Positions 1-8,218 of a DNA stretch of 64,000 nt are shown one piece after another. Position 1 is the first letter of the stretch; every line of letters starts with the position of its first letter. The notes beneath the pieces were generated by a model that saw only the letters and a program-made list of their open reading frames with translations, searched no databases and was not told the DNA's origin. The stretch is from Mesobacterium_A hydrothermale (lineage in GTDB: Bacteria > Pseudomonadota > Alphaproteobacteria > Rhodobacterales > Rhodobacteraceae). The stretch spans positions 1-64,000 of the forward strand of contig NZ_JAYLLH010000011.1 in NCBI RefSeq assembly GCF_035818635.1, written 5' to 3'. A program made the translations under genes and the position numbers.

Positions 1-69
1 CGCATCAGCATGACTCGCACGGCCAGCACCAAATGGGAATCCCAATTCGGACTCGTTTGTCGCGATCAA
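1..69 (-). other. possible start of a gene running off the left edge
   Basis: On the minus strand an open frame of 23 codons begins with TTG at 69 and continues past base 1. The reading is protein-like (Ile-Ala-Thr-Asn-Glu-Ser-Glu-Leu-Gly-Phe-Pro-Phe) and it lies just after the stop of the small AlpA-like gene, in the same direction. No convincing ribosome-binding site is seen, so this is only a hint of a downstream island gene. Confidence 0.25.
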
Positions 70-96
70 TCCACTAGATTTACGCGATTGGTAAGG

Positions 97-330
97 TCAG
101 GCATTTTCGACCTCCGCTCTCTTCATGTGGTCAAGTTGGATCAAATCCGACTCCATTCTGGGAGTGAACCAATCTTGGTCACGCAAAACTGCCAGAAGGT
201 TTGGAAGGGTGTAGACACGCAAATTACCACGCTTGACAAAGCGCAGACGTGGGTCGCGCAACGCGCTGTAATGCAAATTTCTGTCAATCTTTAGCTTCGA
301 CAGAATTTCAGTTGACGACAGTGTATTCAT
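97..330 (-). CDS. small AlpA/excisionase-like DNA-binding protein
   Basis: A protein of 77 residues when started at the ATG at 330, which has a purine-rich stretch just upstream; a longer frame back to 390 adds a basic tail with no good start signal. Residues 4-50 read as a helix-turn-helix followed by a short wing (Ser-Thr-Glu-Ile-Leu near the N-terminus, then Val-Lys-Arg-Gly-Asn-Leu-Arg-Val-Tyr), the layout of AlpA or MerR-type excisionase-like regulators. It lies about 180 bp downstream of the integrase on the same strand, where such regulators are common in P4-type islands. The family call is inference from shape and context. It could instead be an unrelated small island protein. Confidence 0.45.
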   Translation of the reverse strand: MNTLSSTEILSKLKIDRNLHYSALRDPRLRFVKRGNLRVYTLPNLLAVLRDQDWFTPRMESDLIQLDHMKRAEVENA

Positions 331-505
331 TCTTTTTCTTTCTCGGTTTTTGAGGGTTCGAAAAAATGCCAAAAGGACTCTTCTGATCATTTCCGCCCCC
401 AGTATTACCGCGAAAAAGTTAATTTTTCGTGCTGTCGTCGCTTAAAAAATCACCTAACATGCTGATATCAATAATAATTTATGGCAACCTTATATCTGTC
501 ACCCG

Positions 506-1837
506 TTAACCATCGCGAAGTCGACGCTCGTTGTCCTGACGCAATTTCTCCAGATGTTCGGCTTCGATCTTTTGACCATCGGCATCCATCCGCGCCCAAT
601 CTTCCACCTCGCGAAGTGTGCGCCCGCCACGCTCAGCCTGAGCGTCTAGCGCATCCTGCCAGTGTTGGTACGCCTGCGCTGATTTCACCCCACTTACGAC
701 GAACTCAGCCCACGCATCCATCACTTCGCGACGGTGTTCCAATTTGTCAGTCCGCAGATATGCCTGTTCGGTCTGGTTACCAAGGCTGCCCATGTGTTGG
801 AGAATGTGTTCAGCCAACCGCCATTCGACAGGCGGCTTGGCGTCTTCCATCCAAGTTCGAAATGCGCTCCGCAAGCCATGTGCGGTCGCAAGTTCACCCT
901 CTTCGTCGCGCCATTCGTGCTTGTGGAGCCAAAGGCGGTGGGCGTTGTTCGAAAGCCGACCCGATTTGGAGGTCGGCGAAGGAAACACCAAACCTTCCTT
1001 ACCCCAAAGCCTACCTGCTTCGCGCAGCACCTCAATCATCGTCTTGGAAAGGGGCACCCGGTACGGGAGTTTCCAGCGCTTGATCCGCCCCGGCGGGATG
1101 ATCCAGACTTTTTCCTTGAAATCAAACTCGGACCAATCGGCTCTGATAATTGGGTTCACCCGTTGTCCGGTCAGTATGAGAACTTTCATGCTCAATCCCA
1201 CCAAAGTGGGTGGAAGGGCTTGCCAGAGCTTTGGGATATCAGCCCAAGGAACCGCCGTGAGATTATCGTACTCAATATTTTGTGGACCAAGCTTGTTGTC
1301 CACCAACTTCATCAAGTCACGGTCAACGCGCGGATCATCGAACGCGACATAGCCTATAACAGCGTTGATCCAATGCCTGAGTTTCCGCGTCTTCTCGCGG
1401 CCCCAAATAGGTTTCAGAAACTTGATCAGGTCTTCTGCGGTCAAGGAGGCTATCGGTTTCCGCCCGATATGCGGAAACACATTGAGTTCCATACCGTTGA
1501 TCCAGTTTTCCGGCTTGGCGTAGTGCTGGCAGTGCACTTGCCAATATTCTCGCGCAGCCTTTTCAAAGGTGGTTCCGCGCCGCCTAACGGCGGCTCGTTC
1601 GTCTATCGGGTCGATTCCACGGGCCTTAAGCGCACGCGCCTTTGTTGCCTCTTCCCGTGCGGTCCGCAATGAAACCTCGGGATAGCTGCCCAAACCCATT
1701 TCTCTGGCGCTACCATTCAAGGTGTATTTGTAGAGCCAACAAGCCCCGCGTTTCTTTTTGTCGAAGTACAGCCCGTCCCCGTCGTGATACTTCTTCGGTG
1801 CCAAGGTGGGAAGTTCAGCGGCTTTCAAAGTACTCAT
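506..1837 (-). CDS. P4-type tyrosine recombinase (integrase)
   Basis: Tyrosine-family site-specific recombinase of 443 residues that would integrate or excise a genomic island. The N-terminus matches the DUF4102 arm-binding domain of P4-like integrases (HDGDGLYFDKKKRG, then LGSYPEVSLRTAREEA). A core-binding domain follows, and the catalytic domain carries the usual Arg (TGQRVN), the His-x-x-Arg (HGLRSAFRTW) and a C-terminal catalytic Tyr within EQAYLRTDKLEHRREVMDAW. The start at 1837 is chosen because GGAGGA lies nine bases upstream; an in-frame ATG at 1876 has no such site. The last ~50 residues form a charged helical tail beyond the catalytic Tyr. The gene appears intact. Base composition here is lower in GC than in the rest of the window, consistent with an acquired element. 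Confidence 0.88.
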   Translation of the reverse strand: MSTLKAAELPTLAPKKYHDGDGLYFDKKKRGACWLYKYTLNGSAREMGLGSYPEVSLRTAREEATKARALKARGIDPIDERAAVRRRGTTFEKAAREYWQVHCQHYAKPENWINGMELNVFPHIGRKPIASLTAEDLIKFLKPIWGREKTRKLRHWINAVIGYVAFDDPRVDRDLMKLVDNKLGPQNIEYDNLTAVPWADIPKLWQALPPTLVGLSMKVLILTGQRVNPIIRADWSEFDFKEKVWIIPPGRIKRWKLPYRVPLSKTMIEVLREAGRLWGKEGLVFPSPTSKSGRLSNNAHRLWLHKHEWRDEEGELATAHGLRSAFRTWMEDAKPPVEWRLAEHILQHMGSLGNQTEQAYLRTDKLEHRREVMDAWAEFVVSGVKSAQAYQHWQDALDAQAERGGRTLREVEDWARMDADGQKIEAEHLEKLRQDNERRLRDG

Positions 1838-1876
1838 TGGAACGCATCCTCCGCGTGTGAGGCTCAAATTGAGCAA

Positions 1877-2277
1877 GCGCTCGACCCCTCAGGGGTTAAG
1901 GGTATCGAACAACTGACCCCCAAACTAACCCCCAAGTAGATATTGATCCAGAAAATTCGGATTATCGTTAAGTCATTGTTTTTATTGTAATTGTGAAATT
2001 AAATGTTCTACATATAGTCCATTGCGATTCCCCTACGGGCTGCCACTTTTTCCTGTAAGATATTGATTTTGCATCGGAAATTCAGAGGGCTGGATTTCTA
2101 TACATTCTCTAATGCAAGTGCACAGGCTGCCCGAAAGCCCGGCGAACGCTCACGAAGACGTGACCGCATGTCGCACTCTGCGAAGTCGGGTGCCTTCCAG
2201 CTTCGCCCGTAAAGGGCCACACAAACACGTTATCCGTGTTAGGGTCGCGGCATTGAATCGCTAAAGAGGATAAGGGC
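1877..2277. other. AT-rich intergenic region upstream of the integrase
   Basis: About 400 bases between the integrase and the SH3 gene. It holds closely spaced ACCCCCAA repeats near 1917-1942, a strongly AT-rich stretch at 1955-2010, a small minus-strand open frame (listed separately) and two short hairpins near 2206-2250 (arms GCCC/GGGC and AACACG/CGTGTT). P4-type integrases often have their promoter and attachment core just upstream, so an att site may lie here. No second copy or tRNA end was found to prove it. Confidence 0.4.
2098..2220 (-). CDS. possible 40-residue hypothetical protein
   Basis: A short frame with a GTG start at 2220 and a TAG stop at 2098-2100. The product starts MALYGRSWKAPDF and is rich in Arg and Ala, with a helix-like C-terminal half; the codon choice looks coding. 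There is no clear Shine-Dalgarno sequence and no family is recognised. It may be the surviving tail of a longer island gene, since an in-frame TAA sits only a few codons upstream of the GTG. It lies between the divergent integrase and SH3 genes. Confidence 0.3.
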   Translation of the reverse strand: MALYGRSWKAPDFAECDMRSRLRERSPGFRAACALALENV

Positions 2278-3039
2278 TTGGACGGAAATTCTGTGGTTGT
2301 TTTGGTGCTGGCGCTGGCGTCAATCGTGTCGTTGGCCGGGGTGATCTACCCATTCAAGCCGTTCAAGAGCCGTTGGGTTGCCTTGGCGTCTTTCGTCGGT
2401 TGCTTCGTTCTTATCGGCGTAACCGGGCCATCGCCGGAAACTGCGGACACCGCAATGCCGGAAGTGAATGAACGTCCGTGGGCCGCGCCCGAAGGTGACG
2501 AACGACTTTGGGTCACGTCCGAACGCTTGAACCGTCGCACATGCCCGTCGGAAAGCTGCGGTGTAGTCGGGCGATTGTTCTTCCGCGAAGGCGTGACCGT
2601 GCATGAAGAACGCGACGGTTGGGCGCGGATTTCGCAACGCTATGACGCGTCGTGCGTCGGCGGTCGAAGCGAATACGTCGATACAGGCAACGCAGCCTGC
2701 GACCCTGCAAACGGCATTACCGACGGGCAGTTCGCCGAATGGGTGTCGATGGAATACCTATCGGAAATGCGCCCGCCCGATCCGGCTGCGGATGCGTCGG
2801 GGATTGAAGAATTGGTGGCCGGGTCCGACGACTTCGCGCGATACCGAACCGCGTTCGCAGAAGCAGCCCAATCGCTGATCGCGCAGCGCCGATGCACCGA
2901 ACGCGACTTCCGCGACATGGGCGGTTGGGTGAAGTCTACAAGCCATAGCAACCAACCTGTCTACTTCACCTACTGCGGCGGTGCGACGGTCGCCAACCGC
3001 CTGTATTTGAACGCCGATACAGGGGAAGTCTTCCGGTGA
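2278..3039 (+). CDS. membrane-anchored SH3-domain protein
   Basis: Hypothetical protein of 253 residues. Two hydrophobic segments (about residues 5-21 and 32-50) suggest membrane insertion. Residues ~80-160 look like a bacterial SH3 domain (LNRRTCPSESCGVVGRLFFREGV, then GWARIS), with Cys pairs that could form disulfides if it faces the periplasm. The C-terminal ~90 residues (AAQSLIAQRRCTERDFRDMGGW) resemble a short conserved tail seen in phage- and island-borne proteins. The start is a TTG with GAGGA eight bases upstream. It stands alone and is followed by a hairpin. Bacterial SH3 domains often bind cell-wall or protein ligands, but no specific function can be assigned. Confidence 0.6.
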   Translation: MDGNSVVVLVLALASIVSLAGVIYPFKPFKSRWVALASFVGCFVLIGVTGPSPETADTAMPEVNERPWAAPEGDERLWVTSERLNRRTCPSESCGVVGRLFFREGVTVHEERDGWARISQRYDASCVGGRSEYVDTGNAACDPANGITDGQFAEWVSMEYLSEMRPPDPAADASGIEELVAGSDDFARYRTAFAEAAQSLIAQRRCTERDFRDMGGWVKSTSHSNQPVYFTYCGGATVANRLYLNADTGEVFR

Positions 3040-3044
3040 AAAAG

Positions 3045-3078
3045 AACCCCGGTCGCGTCATTGAACGCGAACCGGGGT
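3045..3078 (+). terminator. hairpin after the SH3 gene
   Basis: Inverted repeat directly after the stop of the SH3 gene: AACCCCGGTCGCG pairs with CGCGAACCGGGGT across an 8-base loop, with one bulge. No strong T-run follows, so it is a probable but not classical terminator. Confidence 0.5.
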
Positions 3079-3109
3079 CAGTTGCCCTTGGCACTTAAGG
3101 GAACTTGCG

Positions 3110-3280
3110 TCACGCGACTGCGGCGTAGGTGCTGCGACAAACTTCAAGGGTGCGGGCACGATCCGACGCCGTGACGGTGTAGAGCGGCACAGCAAGCAAG
3201 GCGGTTTCGGTAAGGTCTACGGACAAGCCTTCGGCGGCAAGGGCCGCGTTGATCGTGGTCGCCGGGGAAGCAATGCCCAC
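3110..3280 (-). CDS. small hypothetical protein or gene fragment
   Basis: The minus strand encodes a protein-like stretch ending at 3110-3112 (GIASPATTINAALAAEGLSV, then LYTVTASDRARTLEVCRSTY). A GTG near 3270 could start a product of about 55 residues. Further upstream the frame runs antisense into the truncated methyltransferase gene, where it stops looking like protein. The most likely reading is a gene tail placed beside the methyltransferase remnant by a deletion or insertion. No family is recognised. Confidence 0.35.
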   Translation of the reverse strand: MGIASPATTINAALAAEGLSVDLTETALLAVPLYTVTASDRARTLEVCRSTYAAVA

Positions 3281-4624
3281 AACGACAACGTGAACGCGCC
3301 GATGATCCGGGAATGGCTGGACGCCAACCCCATCGGGATCGAGGACGGGCTGCGCCACGACAAATGGTGCGCGATGATGTGGCCCCGGCTGCGATTGTTG
3401 CATGAGTTGTTGGCAGAAGATGGAAGCCTATGGGTAACACTAGACGACAATGAAGCCCAACGCGGAAAGTTGATTTTGGACGAGGTATTCGGCGAACATT
3501 GTTTCGTAACGAATATCGTTTGGCAGGCACGGTATTCAGTTTCGAACGACACAGACGTTTCGCTTTCTCACAACCACATCCTTGTCTATTCAAAACACAA
3601 GGACACATGGAAGAAACTGCGAAATGAGTTGCCGCGCGACGAAACCCAGGCAAAGCAATATTCCAACAATGACGACGATCCCAAAGGTCCTTGGCGCGCA
3701 ATTCCATGGGATGCACCAAACGTACGGGAAAACCTGTCCTACCCTATTACTACTCCTTCGGGTGCCGTCCGTTTTCCCCCGCGCGGAAGATGTTGGTCGC
3801 GGGAAGAAGCCAAGTGGAAGGAAATTGTCGCCGCAGGATTGGATTACTATGGCCAGAACGGCGATGGAGCACCATCCTACAAGCGGTATCTCGAGGACGC
3901 GGGAACGGTTGTTCCAACAACTTGGTGGCCACACACCAATTCTGGTCACACAGATGAAGCAAGCAAGGAACTTGCAGCGTTCAATCTCGATGTCCCCTTC
4001 CAGACACCAAAGCCGCTACGGCTCCTGGAGAAAATCCTTACGATTGCGACGCGACCAGACAGCGTAGTCTTGGATAGCTTCGCCGGATCAGGGACAACCG
4101 GGCACGCTGTTCTTTCGCTGAACAAACGGGACGGCGGCAACAGGCGCTTCATTCTTGTTCAATTGGATGAAGAGAACGGAAAGGCGAATGCGGACAATTT
4201 GACTGCCGAACGGGTGCGGCGGGTGATCAATGGCTATGACTTCACCGGCACGCAAAAGACGCAATTCTTGCGCGAGCGGCTGAACTGGCGGGCCATCGAA
4301 AAGGCGGGCGATCTGGTGGACAAGGTGCAGGGGATCGAAAACCTGCATGGCCATGAATACGACCGGATCACGAAACAGGTGAAGGACGGCGAGTTGATCG
4401 TCACCGGCGAAAGGCGGGTGAGCATTTCGAGTTCCGGAGAATTCGTTATTCGACCGTTGCCCGATGTGACGCGCGCGTCTGGGTCAAAGCAAAGACGCTT
4501 CGCAAGACAGTTGAGGGCGAGCTTGACCTATTGCTCATTCGCTACGCAGCGGACGGAAATGTGGCGATGCCGACCGATGGCGATGGCACTTGGACCATTC
4601 AGCAAACTTGCATCTACAACGTGA
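3278..4624 (+). pseudogene. truncated type III-like adenine methyltransferase (Mod)
   Basis: Remnant of a beta-class DNA methyltransferase of the kind found in type III restriction systems. Homology begins abruptly at about 3281 (HNDNVNAPMIREWLDANPIG) and continues through HDKWCAMMWPRLRLLHELL and the SAM-binding motif FAGSGTTGHAVL (around 4080-4115). In intact relatives the catalytic DPPY motif lies just before the point where homology starts; here it is missing, so the product should be inactive. After about 4420 this frame turns into Arg/Ser-rich sequence, while the -1 frame stays protein-like to a TAA at 4645-4647, indicating a frameshift or fusion. A GTG at 3290 could start translation but has no good ribosome-binding site. 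No res subunit is present. Confidence 0.75.
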
Positions 4625-4647
4625 TGAACGGGAAATTCGTTGAGTAA
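4414..4647 (+). pseudogene. frameshifted C-terminal coding segment
   Basis: In the frame one base behind the methyltransferase remnant, an open stretch runs from about 4414 to the TAA at 4645. It reads like real protein (WVKAKTLRKTVEGELDLLLI, then TIQQTCIYNVMNGKFVE). It is either the original C-terminus of the methyltransferase gene after a frameshift, or the tail of another gene joined by deletion. I do not recognise the family. Confidence 0.4.
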
Positions 4648-5018
4648 GCGAAGTAGCCCATAATCCATCTTGGCTTTGGGTCCTTCCAGGGGTGGGGGTG
4701 CGTCGGGCGGGGACACCGACCCGCGTTCCGCGAGCGTTTGGAAAAATCGCCCAACGCAGTTGCGCCATGTTGCGCCTGAGATTGGCTGGACGAGATCATG
4801 GGATATTTCGAATGTCTCAGTTGCTCACCCAGTAAACCTGCAAGGTGAGCGCCTAACCATCTGATTTTGCTTACCCTATCAGTCTCTCGCCCTCTCACCT
4901 TAGTCTCTAAGGAGCTGTCTAGGACACCCGTGTCAGCGCGTTCCAGACTGGTAGGTATCGGGCACGCGCATGCCGTTTGTCGCTCTTTGATGTCCACTGG
5001 TGCGTCACGTGGTGGGGG
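4648..5018. other. intergenic region at the edge of the degraded island
   Basis: About 370 bases without a recognisable gene. It contains a perfect small hairpin, CCTTAG / CTAAGG with a TCT loop (4898-4912), and an imperfect copy of the operator-like sequence found at the methylated-amine cluster (listed separately). It marks the change from broken island genes on the left to the chromosomal cbb region on the right. Confidence 0.4.
4913..4934. promoter_or_regulatory. operator-like palindrome resembling the amine-cluster operators
   Basis: GGACAC-CC-GTGTC at 4922-4934 preceded by AGCTGTCTAG at 4913-4922. The same half-sites with the same 2-base spacing occur in the operators at 33575 and 44835. 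No intact gene starts close by, so it may be a leftover or a chance match. Confidence 0.25.
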
Positions 5019-5327
5019 TCAGTCCCCCGCCAGTTCTTGCTCGCCGTCCCAGCCTTCTTCCCGTGCGCGGGCGATCGCCGCGTTCTGGATGCGCATGAAG
5101 TTTGCGCGAATGTCGTCGGGCAAAGCACCGACCCGGAAGCCATATTTTTCCCATTCTGCATCGACCTTTTCCCACAGGGACTGAATGCCGGCGGGCAGCC
5201 AGCCTTCGCAGGTTTCGGTTTCGGGAATCAGGCCGAATACCCAAGCATCGCGAATGATCTTCGCTGTGTCGGTCATACCTCCGTTGATTTCGTTGTGAAT
5301 GCCGACGTAGCGCTTGGGGGTGTTCAT
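5019..5327 (-). CDS. conserved hypothetical protein of 102 residues
   Basis: A soluble, acidic protein of 102 residues with no signal peptide or membrane segment. The N-terminal half has a distinctive GIHNEINGGMTDTAKIIRDAW stretch followed by GLIPETETCEGW; the C-terminal half is helical (IQNAAIARAREEGWDGEQEL). The start at 5327 is supported by GGAGG eight bases upstream; longer frames lack support. It is the last gene on the minus strand after cbbL-S-Q-O, separated from cbbO by an RTX-gene remnant of ~300 bp, so membership of the cbb transcript is uncertain. No function is recognised. Confidence 0.65.
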   Translation of the reverse strand: MNTPKRYVGIHNEINGGMTDTAKIIRDAWVFGLIPETETCEGWLPAGIQSLWEKVDAEWEKYGFRVGALPDDIRANFMRIQNAAIARAREEGWDGEQELAGD

Positions 5328-5434
5328 GTGGCCTCCGCTTGGGTTTGGTCCTGCGAGTATATGCCGGCCATGCCGGGTTTCAACGCGGCAAAACGCGATC
5401 TGCCCGCGCCGGTCAGGGCGCGGCTGTCGCTGGA

Positions 5435-5737
5435 TCATACAAAATCGATATCCAGGTGCCTGAACATCGCCTCGTCGACGTTCAGCAGAAACAGGCTCTC
5501 GCTCACTGGCAGGTTGCACTGGTGCGTCCAACTGAGCATTGTGCCATCCGGGCCAAAATCAACGTCATAGTCAGAAAATCGCGCGGCATCGATGTCGATT
5601 TCGATCCGATCAACGAACTCCCTGTCGAAGATGATGTCATTTCCAGTCCGACCGGCGGTGAACACGAAGGAATCCGCACCTTCGTTTCCCCAAATCCAGT
5701 CGCCAGGCGCATCAGCGGGCAGCCAGGCCGCTGCGCC
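5435..5737 (-). pseudogene. C-terminal remnant of an RTX (hemolysin-type) protein
   Basis: An open stretch of 100 codons without a plausible start, bounded upstream by an in-frame TGA at 5738-5740. Its beginning, DWIWGNEGADSFVFTAGRTG, is the typical final RTX repeat followed by the C-terminal secretion region of hemolysin-type calcium-binding proteins (NDIIFDREFVDRIEIDI). The stop is at 5435. It lies 35 bp after cbbO on the same strand, so only the tail of a former RTX gene survives. It is not a copy of the intact CHRD/RTX protein at 31-33 kb, whose C-terminus differs. Confidence 0.65.
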
Positions 5738-5772
5738 TCAGCGGATGGGCCGGACCAAACGCCCGATCGGGA

Positions 5773-8115
5773 TCAACTGGTCAAGCTTGCAAACAGCGTC
5801 GGCAGTTTTTCCGGCAGCCGGTCCACGTGATCCACGATGGTATAGTTGTTCAGACCGAAGATGCGTTTGACATAGCTGTCGGCGTTCGGGTCCAGCGTCA
5901 GGCAGTACGTAAAGACACCTTTTCCGTACAATTCCTCGACCGCCTTGCGGGTATCATGGCGCAGGTGCTGCGGATCACGTTCGTCGATGTCGGCCGGTTC
6001 GCCATCGGTGACCAGCAGGATCAGCTTGCGGCGTTCGGGTTGTTTCAGCAGTCCCGCCCCGGCGTGGCGCAGCGCCGCGCCCATGCGGGTGCTCAGGCCC
6101 CCCTTCATGCCGTCCAGTCGCGCCTTGGCCTCGTCGTCGAACCGTTGCGCAAAATCCTTGAACTTGTAGTAGTGCACATCGTGCCGCCCGTCCGACGCAA
6201 AACCATGCAGCGCGAAAGGGTCGCCAATGCCGTTGATGGCGGTGGCCACCAGGGTTGCAGCCTCTTTCGTCAGATCCAGAACGGTCTTGTCCGAGCCTTC
6301 GACCAAGTCGTTGGTGCTTTCCGACAGGTCCAGCAGCACGGTCACCGCCAGGTCGCGCGACTTGATCACGTTGCGCATGGTGATGCGCGGATTGGGCTGT
6401 TCGCCCATGCGGATCGCGATCATCGCATCGACGGCGGCGTTCAGGTCGATCTCGTCGCCATCCTCCATCCCCCTGACGCGCTGCACGCCTGCGGGCGACA
6501 GCATGTCGATGATCTGGCGGATGCGATGCGCCACAGGCTTGTGTTCGGTCAGGATGTCGTCAACCACCTGCGGGTCACCCTTGGTGGCGAGGCGTTCATA
6601 GACCGTGGCCCAGTCCGGACGGAACAGCTGAACCTGATAGTCCCATTCCTGGTAGTGATAGGGGGCCGAGATCGGCTCTTTGCCCCACATGTCGTTGAAG
6701 GACACGGTCGCCTCGCCCGCGTCCTCGTAGGGCATCATCTCGTCCTTGCAGATCCAGATTTCCTGCGCGTCGTCGCCCGCCAGTTCGCAATCCACCTCGT
6801 TCGCCATCTCCACGGCGTTGACGTATTTGCGCACCTGCCGTTGGCTGGCGGGGATGTATTCGGCGCCGTGCGCGTCCCAGTCGAATTCCTTGAATTCCCA
6901 GACGAACCGGTTGTCGTCACGGTACGGAATGCGGATCGAATTGAGGATACGCAGGCTCGGCACGTCGCGGGTGCTGGCAAAGCAGTGGAACAACTCCATC
7001 CCGAGGTGCCACGACAGCATGTTGTTGGCGCATTTTTCCGCGATCTCGGTGTGAAACTTCGCGCCCAGCAGGTCCAGATCCTCACGCCCGGTCAGCGCTT
7101 CGGGGTCATTCAGAAGCAGCGCGAATTTCTCCAGCCACTCGACGGTGACATGCTCCAGGTCGCTCGCGTGTTCCAGCCGCAAGATGCGGCCCCAAAGCTT
7201 GGCCAGCCCCGGGAAATCACGCGCTGCTATCCATTCGACGCGGGCGTCCTCGACCAGCCCGATAAAGAACATCTGCGCCGGCGACAGCTGTTCGGCCGAG
7301 ATCGGCCGGGTGGTGTATTGCATATGCGCGGCCTGATGCGCCGCCATCGCGCGATAAAGCTCGACCCCGGTGAGGCCTGGCAGTTCGTCCACCGCGTCGG
7401 GCAGGTGCATCACATGGTGTTCGACATAAGGCTTGAAGCCTTCGTAGTCGGCGGCGGTCGGACGCAGGAAGAAATCGCGCCCCCACAGCGCCCGCAGGTA
7501 GAAGTTCAGCTTGCGCTGGGTGTCGATGAACAGCGTGCCGCGTCGCTCCTGTTGCAGAACCTTGCGGCTGTCGGGGCTTTGCAGGCTGAAATATTTGGTC
7601 AGGTTGGCCAGGTCGCGGCGGTATGCCTCGGCCCCGAAATTGGCCCAGCGGCGCAGGCCGGACAGGGTCAGCTTGGACAGAAGTTCGTCGATCACGCCCA
7701 GCATCGGCCGCAGCCCGCGTGAGGCCTTGGCCGACAGCTGGTGGATCAGGTTCAGATAGCCGCGCAGCAGTTCCGGGTCACCCAGGCGCCGCGCCGCTGT
7801 CGGCAGCGAAGAAAAGAGCAGGGCGATCACCTCGCCCGAGGTCATCGAAGAGAGTTTCATCGCCGCGCCCAGACAGTCGCGCAGTACGTCTTCGCCGCAT
7901 TCCTTGGCGACAAGCGGCATGTTTTCCAGCCAGGCCATGACCAGGTCATGGCCGCGTCCCAGGTTGCACAGGCCCTTGGCGCCTTCCATGTAATCCGACA
8001 GTCCGGCGGGGCTCATCACGCGGGCGGCGTCGGCGAACAGGGCCTCGACCGTTCCGTACATGTCTTCAGGCGCTTTGGCGAAACAGGCCTGATATTCGTC
8101 AAGAGTCAGTGTCAT
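5773..8115 (-). CDS. cbbO: RuBisCO activase subunit CbbO (VWA domain)
   Basis: A 780-residue CbbO. With CbbQ it forms the CbbQO-type RuBisCO activase, in which CbbO is the adaptor that binds RuBisCO and the CbbQ AAA+ ring drives removal of inhibitory sugar phosphates. The N-terminal ~580 residues are the helical NorD/CbbO-like region. The C-terminal ~190 residues form a von Willebrand factor A domain with an intact metal-ion site (DLSES at residues 596-600, and a later TDGEPADIDERD). The length fits the family. It is the last recognisable gene of cbbL-S-Q-O, about 100 bp after cbbQ. The ribosome-binding site is weak, which may keep CbbO low relative to RuBisCO. It was called from motif and context together. 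Confidence 0.92.
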   Translation of the reverse strand: MTLTLDEYQACFAKAPEDMYGTVEALFADAARVMSPAGLSDYMEGAKGLCNLGRGHDLVMAWLENMPLVAKECGEDVLRDCLGAAMKLSSMTSGEVIALLFSSLPTAARRLGDPELLRGYLNLIHQLSAKASRGLRPMLGVIDELLSKLTLSGLRRWANFGAEAYRRDLANLTKYFSLQSPDSRKVLQQERRGTLFIDTQRKLNFYLRALWGRDFFLRPTAADYEGFKPYVEHHVMHLPDAVDELPGLTGVELYRAMAAHQAAHMQYTTRPISAEQLSPAQMFFIGLVEDARVEWIAARDFPGLAKLWGRILRLEHASDLEHVTVEWLEKFALLLNDPEALTGREDLDLLGAKFHTEIAEKCANNMLSWHLGMELFHCFASTRDVPSLRILNSIRIPYRDDNRFVWEFKEFDWDAHGAEYIPASQRQVRKYVNAVEMANEVDCELAGDDAQEIWICKDEMMPYEDAGEATVSFNDMWGKEPISAPYHYQEWDYQVQLFRPDWATVYERLATKGDPQVVDDILTEHKPVAHRIRQIIDMLSPAGVQRVRGMEDGDEIDLNAAVDAMIAIRMGEQPNPRITMRNVIKSRDLAVTVLLDLSESTNDLVEGSDKTVLDLTKEAATLVATAINGIGDPFALHGFASDGRHDVHYYKFKDFAQRFDDEAKARLDGMKGGLSTRMGAALRHAGAGLLKQPERRKLILLVTDGEPADIDERDPQHLRHDTRKAVEELYGKGVFTYCLTLDPNADSYVKRIFGLNNYTIVDHVDRLPEKLPTLFASLTS

Positions 8116-8218
8116 GTCTGGCCTATGGTCTTGTTGGGTCCTGCGCCGGGACCCCCCTGTTCCAGGGAGGAGCGGGGATAGGAGCCAGGGTGGCCCCGGG
8201 GCAGGGAAGACTTCGTCG

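Noticed and set aside
5827..7722. Long plus-strand open frame antisense to cbbO
   Set aside because: It exists because the GC-rich cbbO gene leaves the opposite strand without stops; the translation is His/Val/Gly/Arg-rich with no domain, and cbbO on the other strand is unmistakable.
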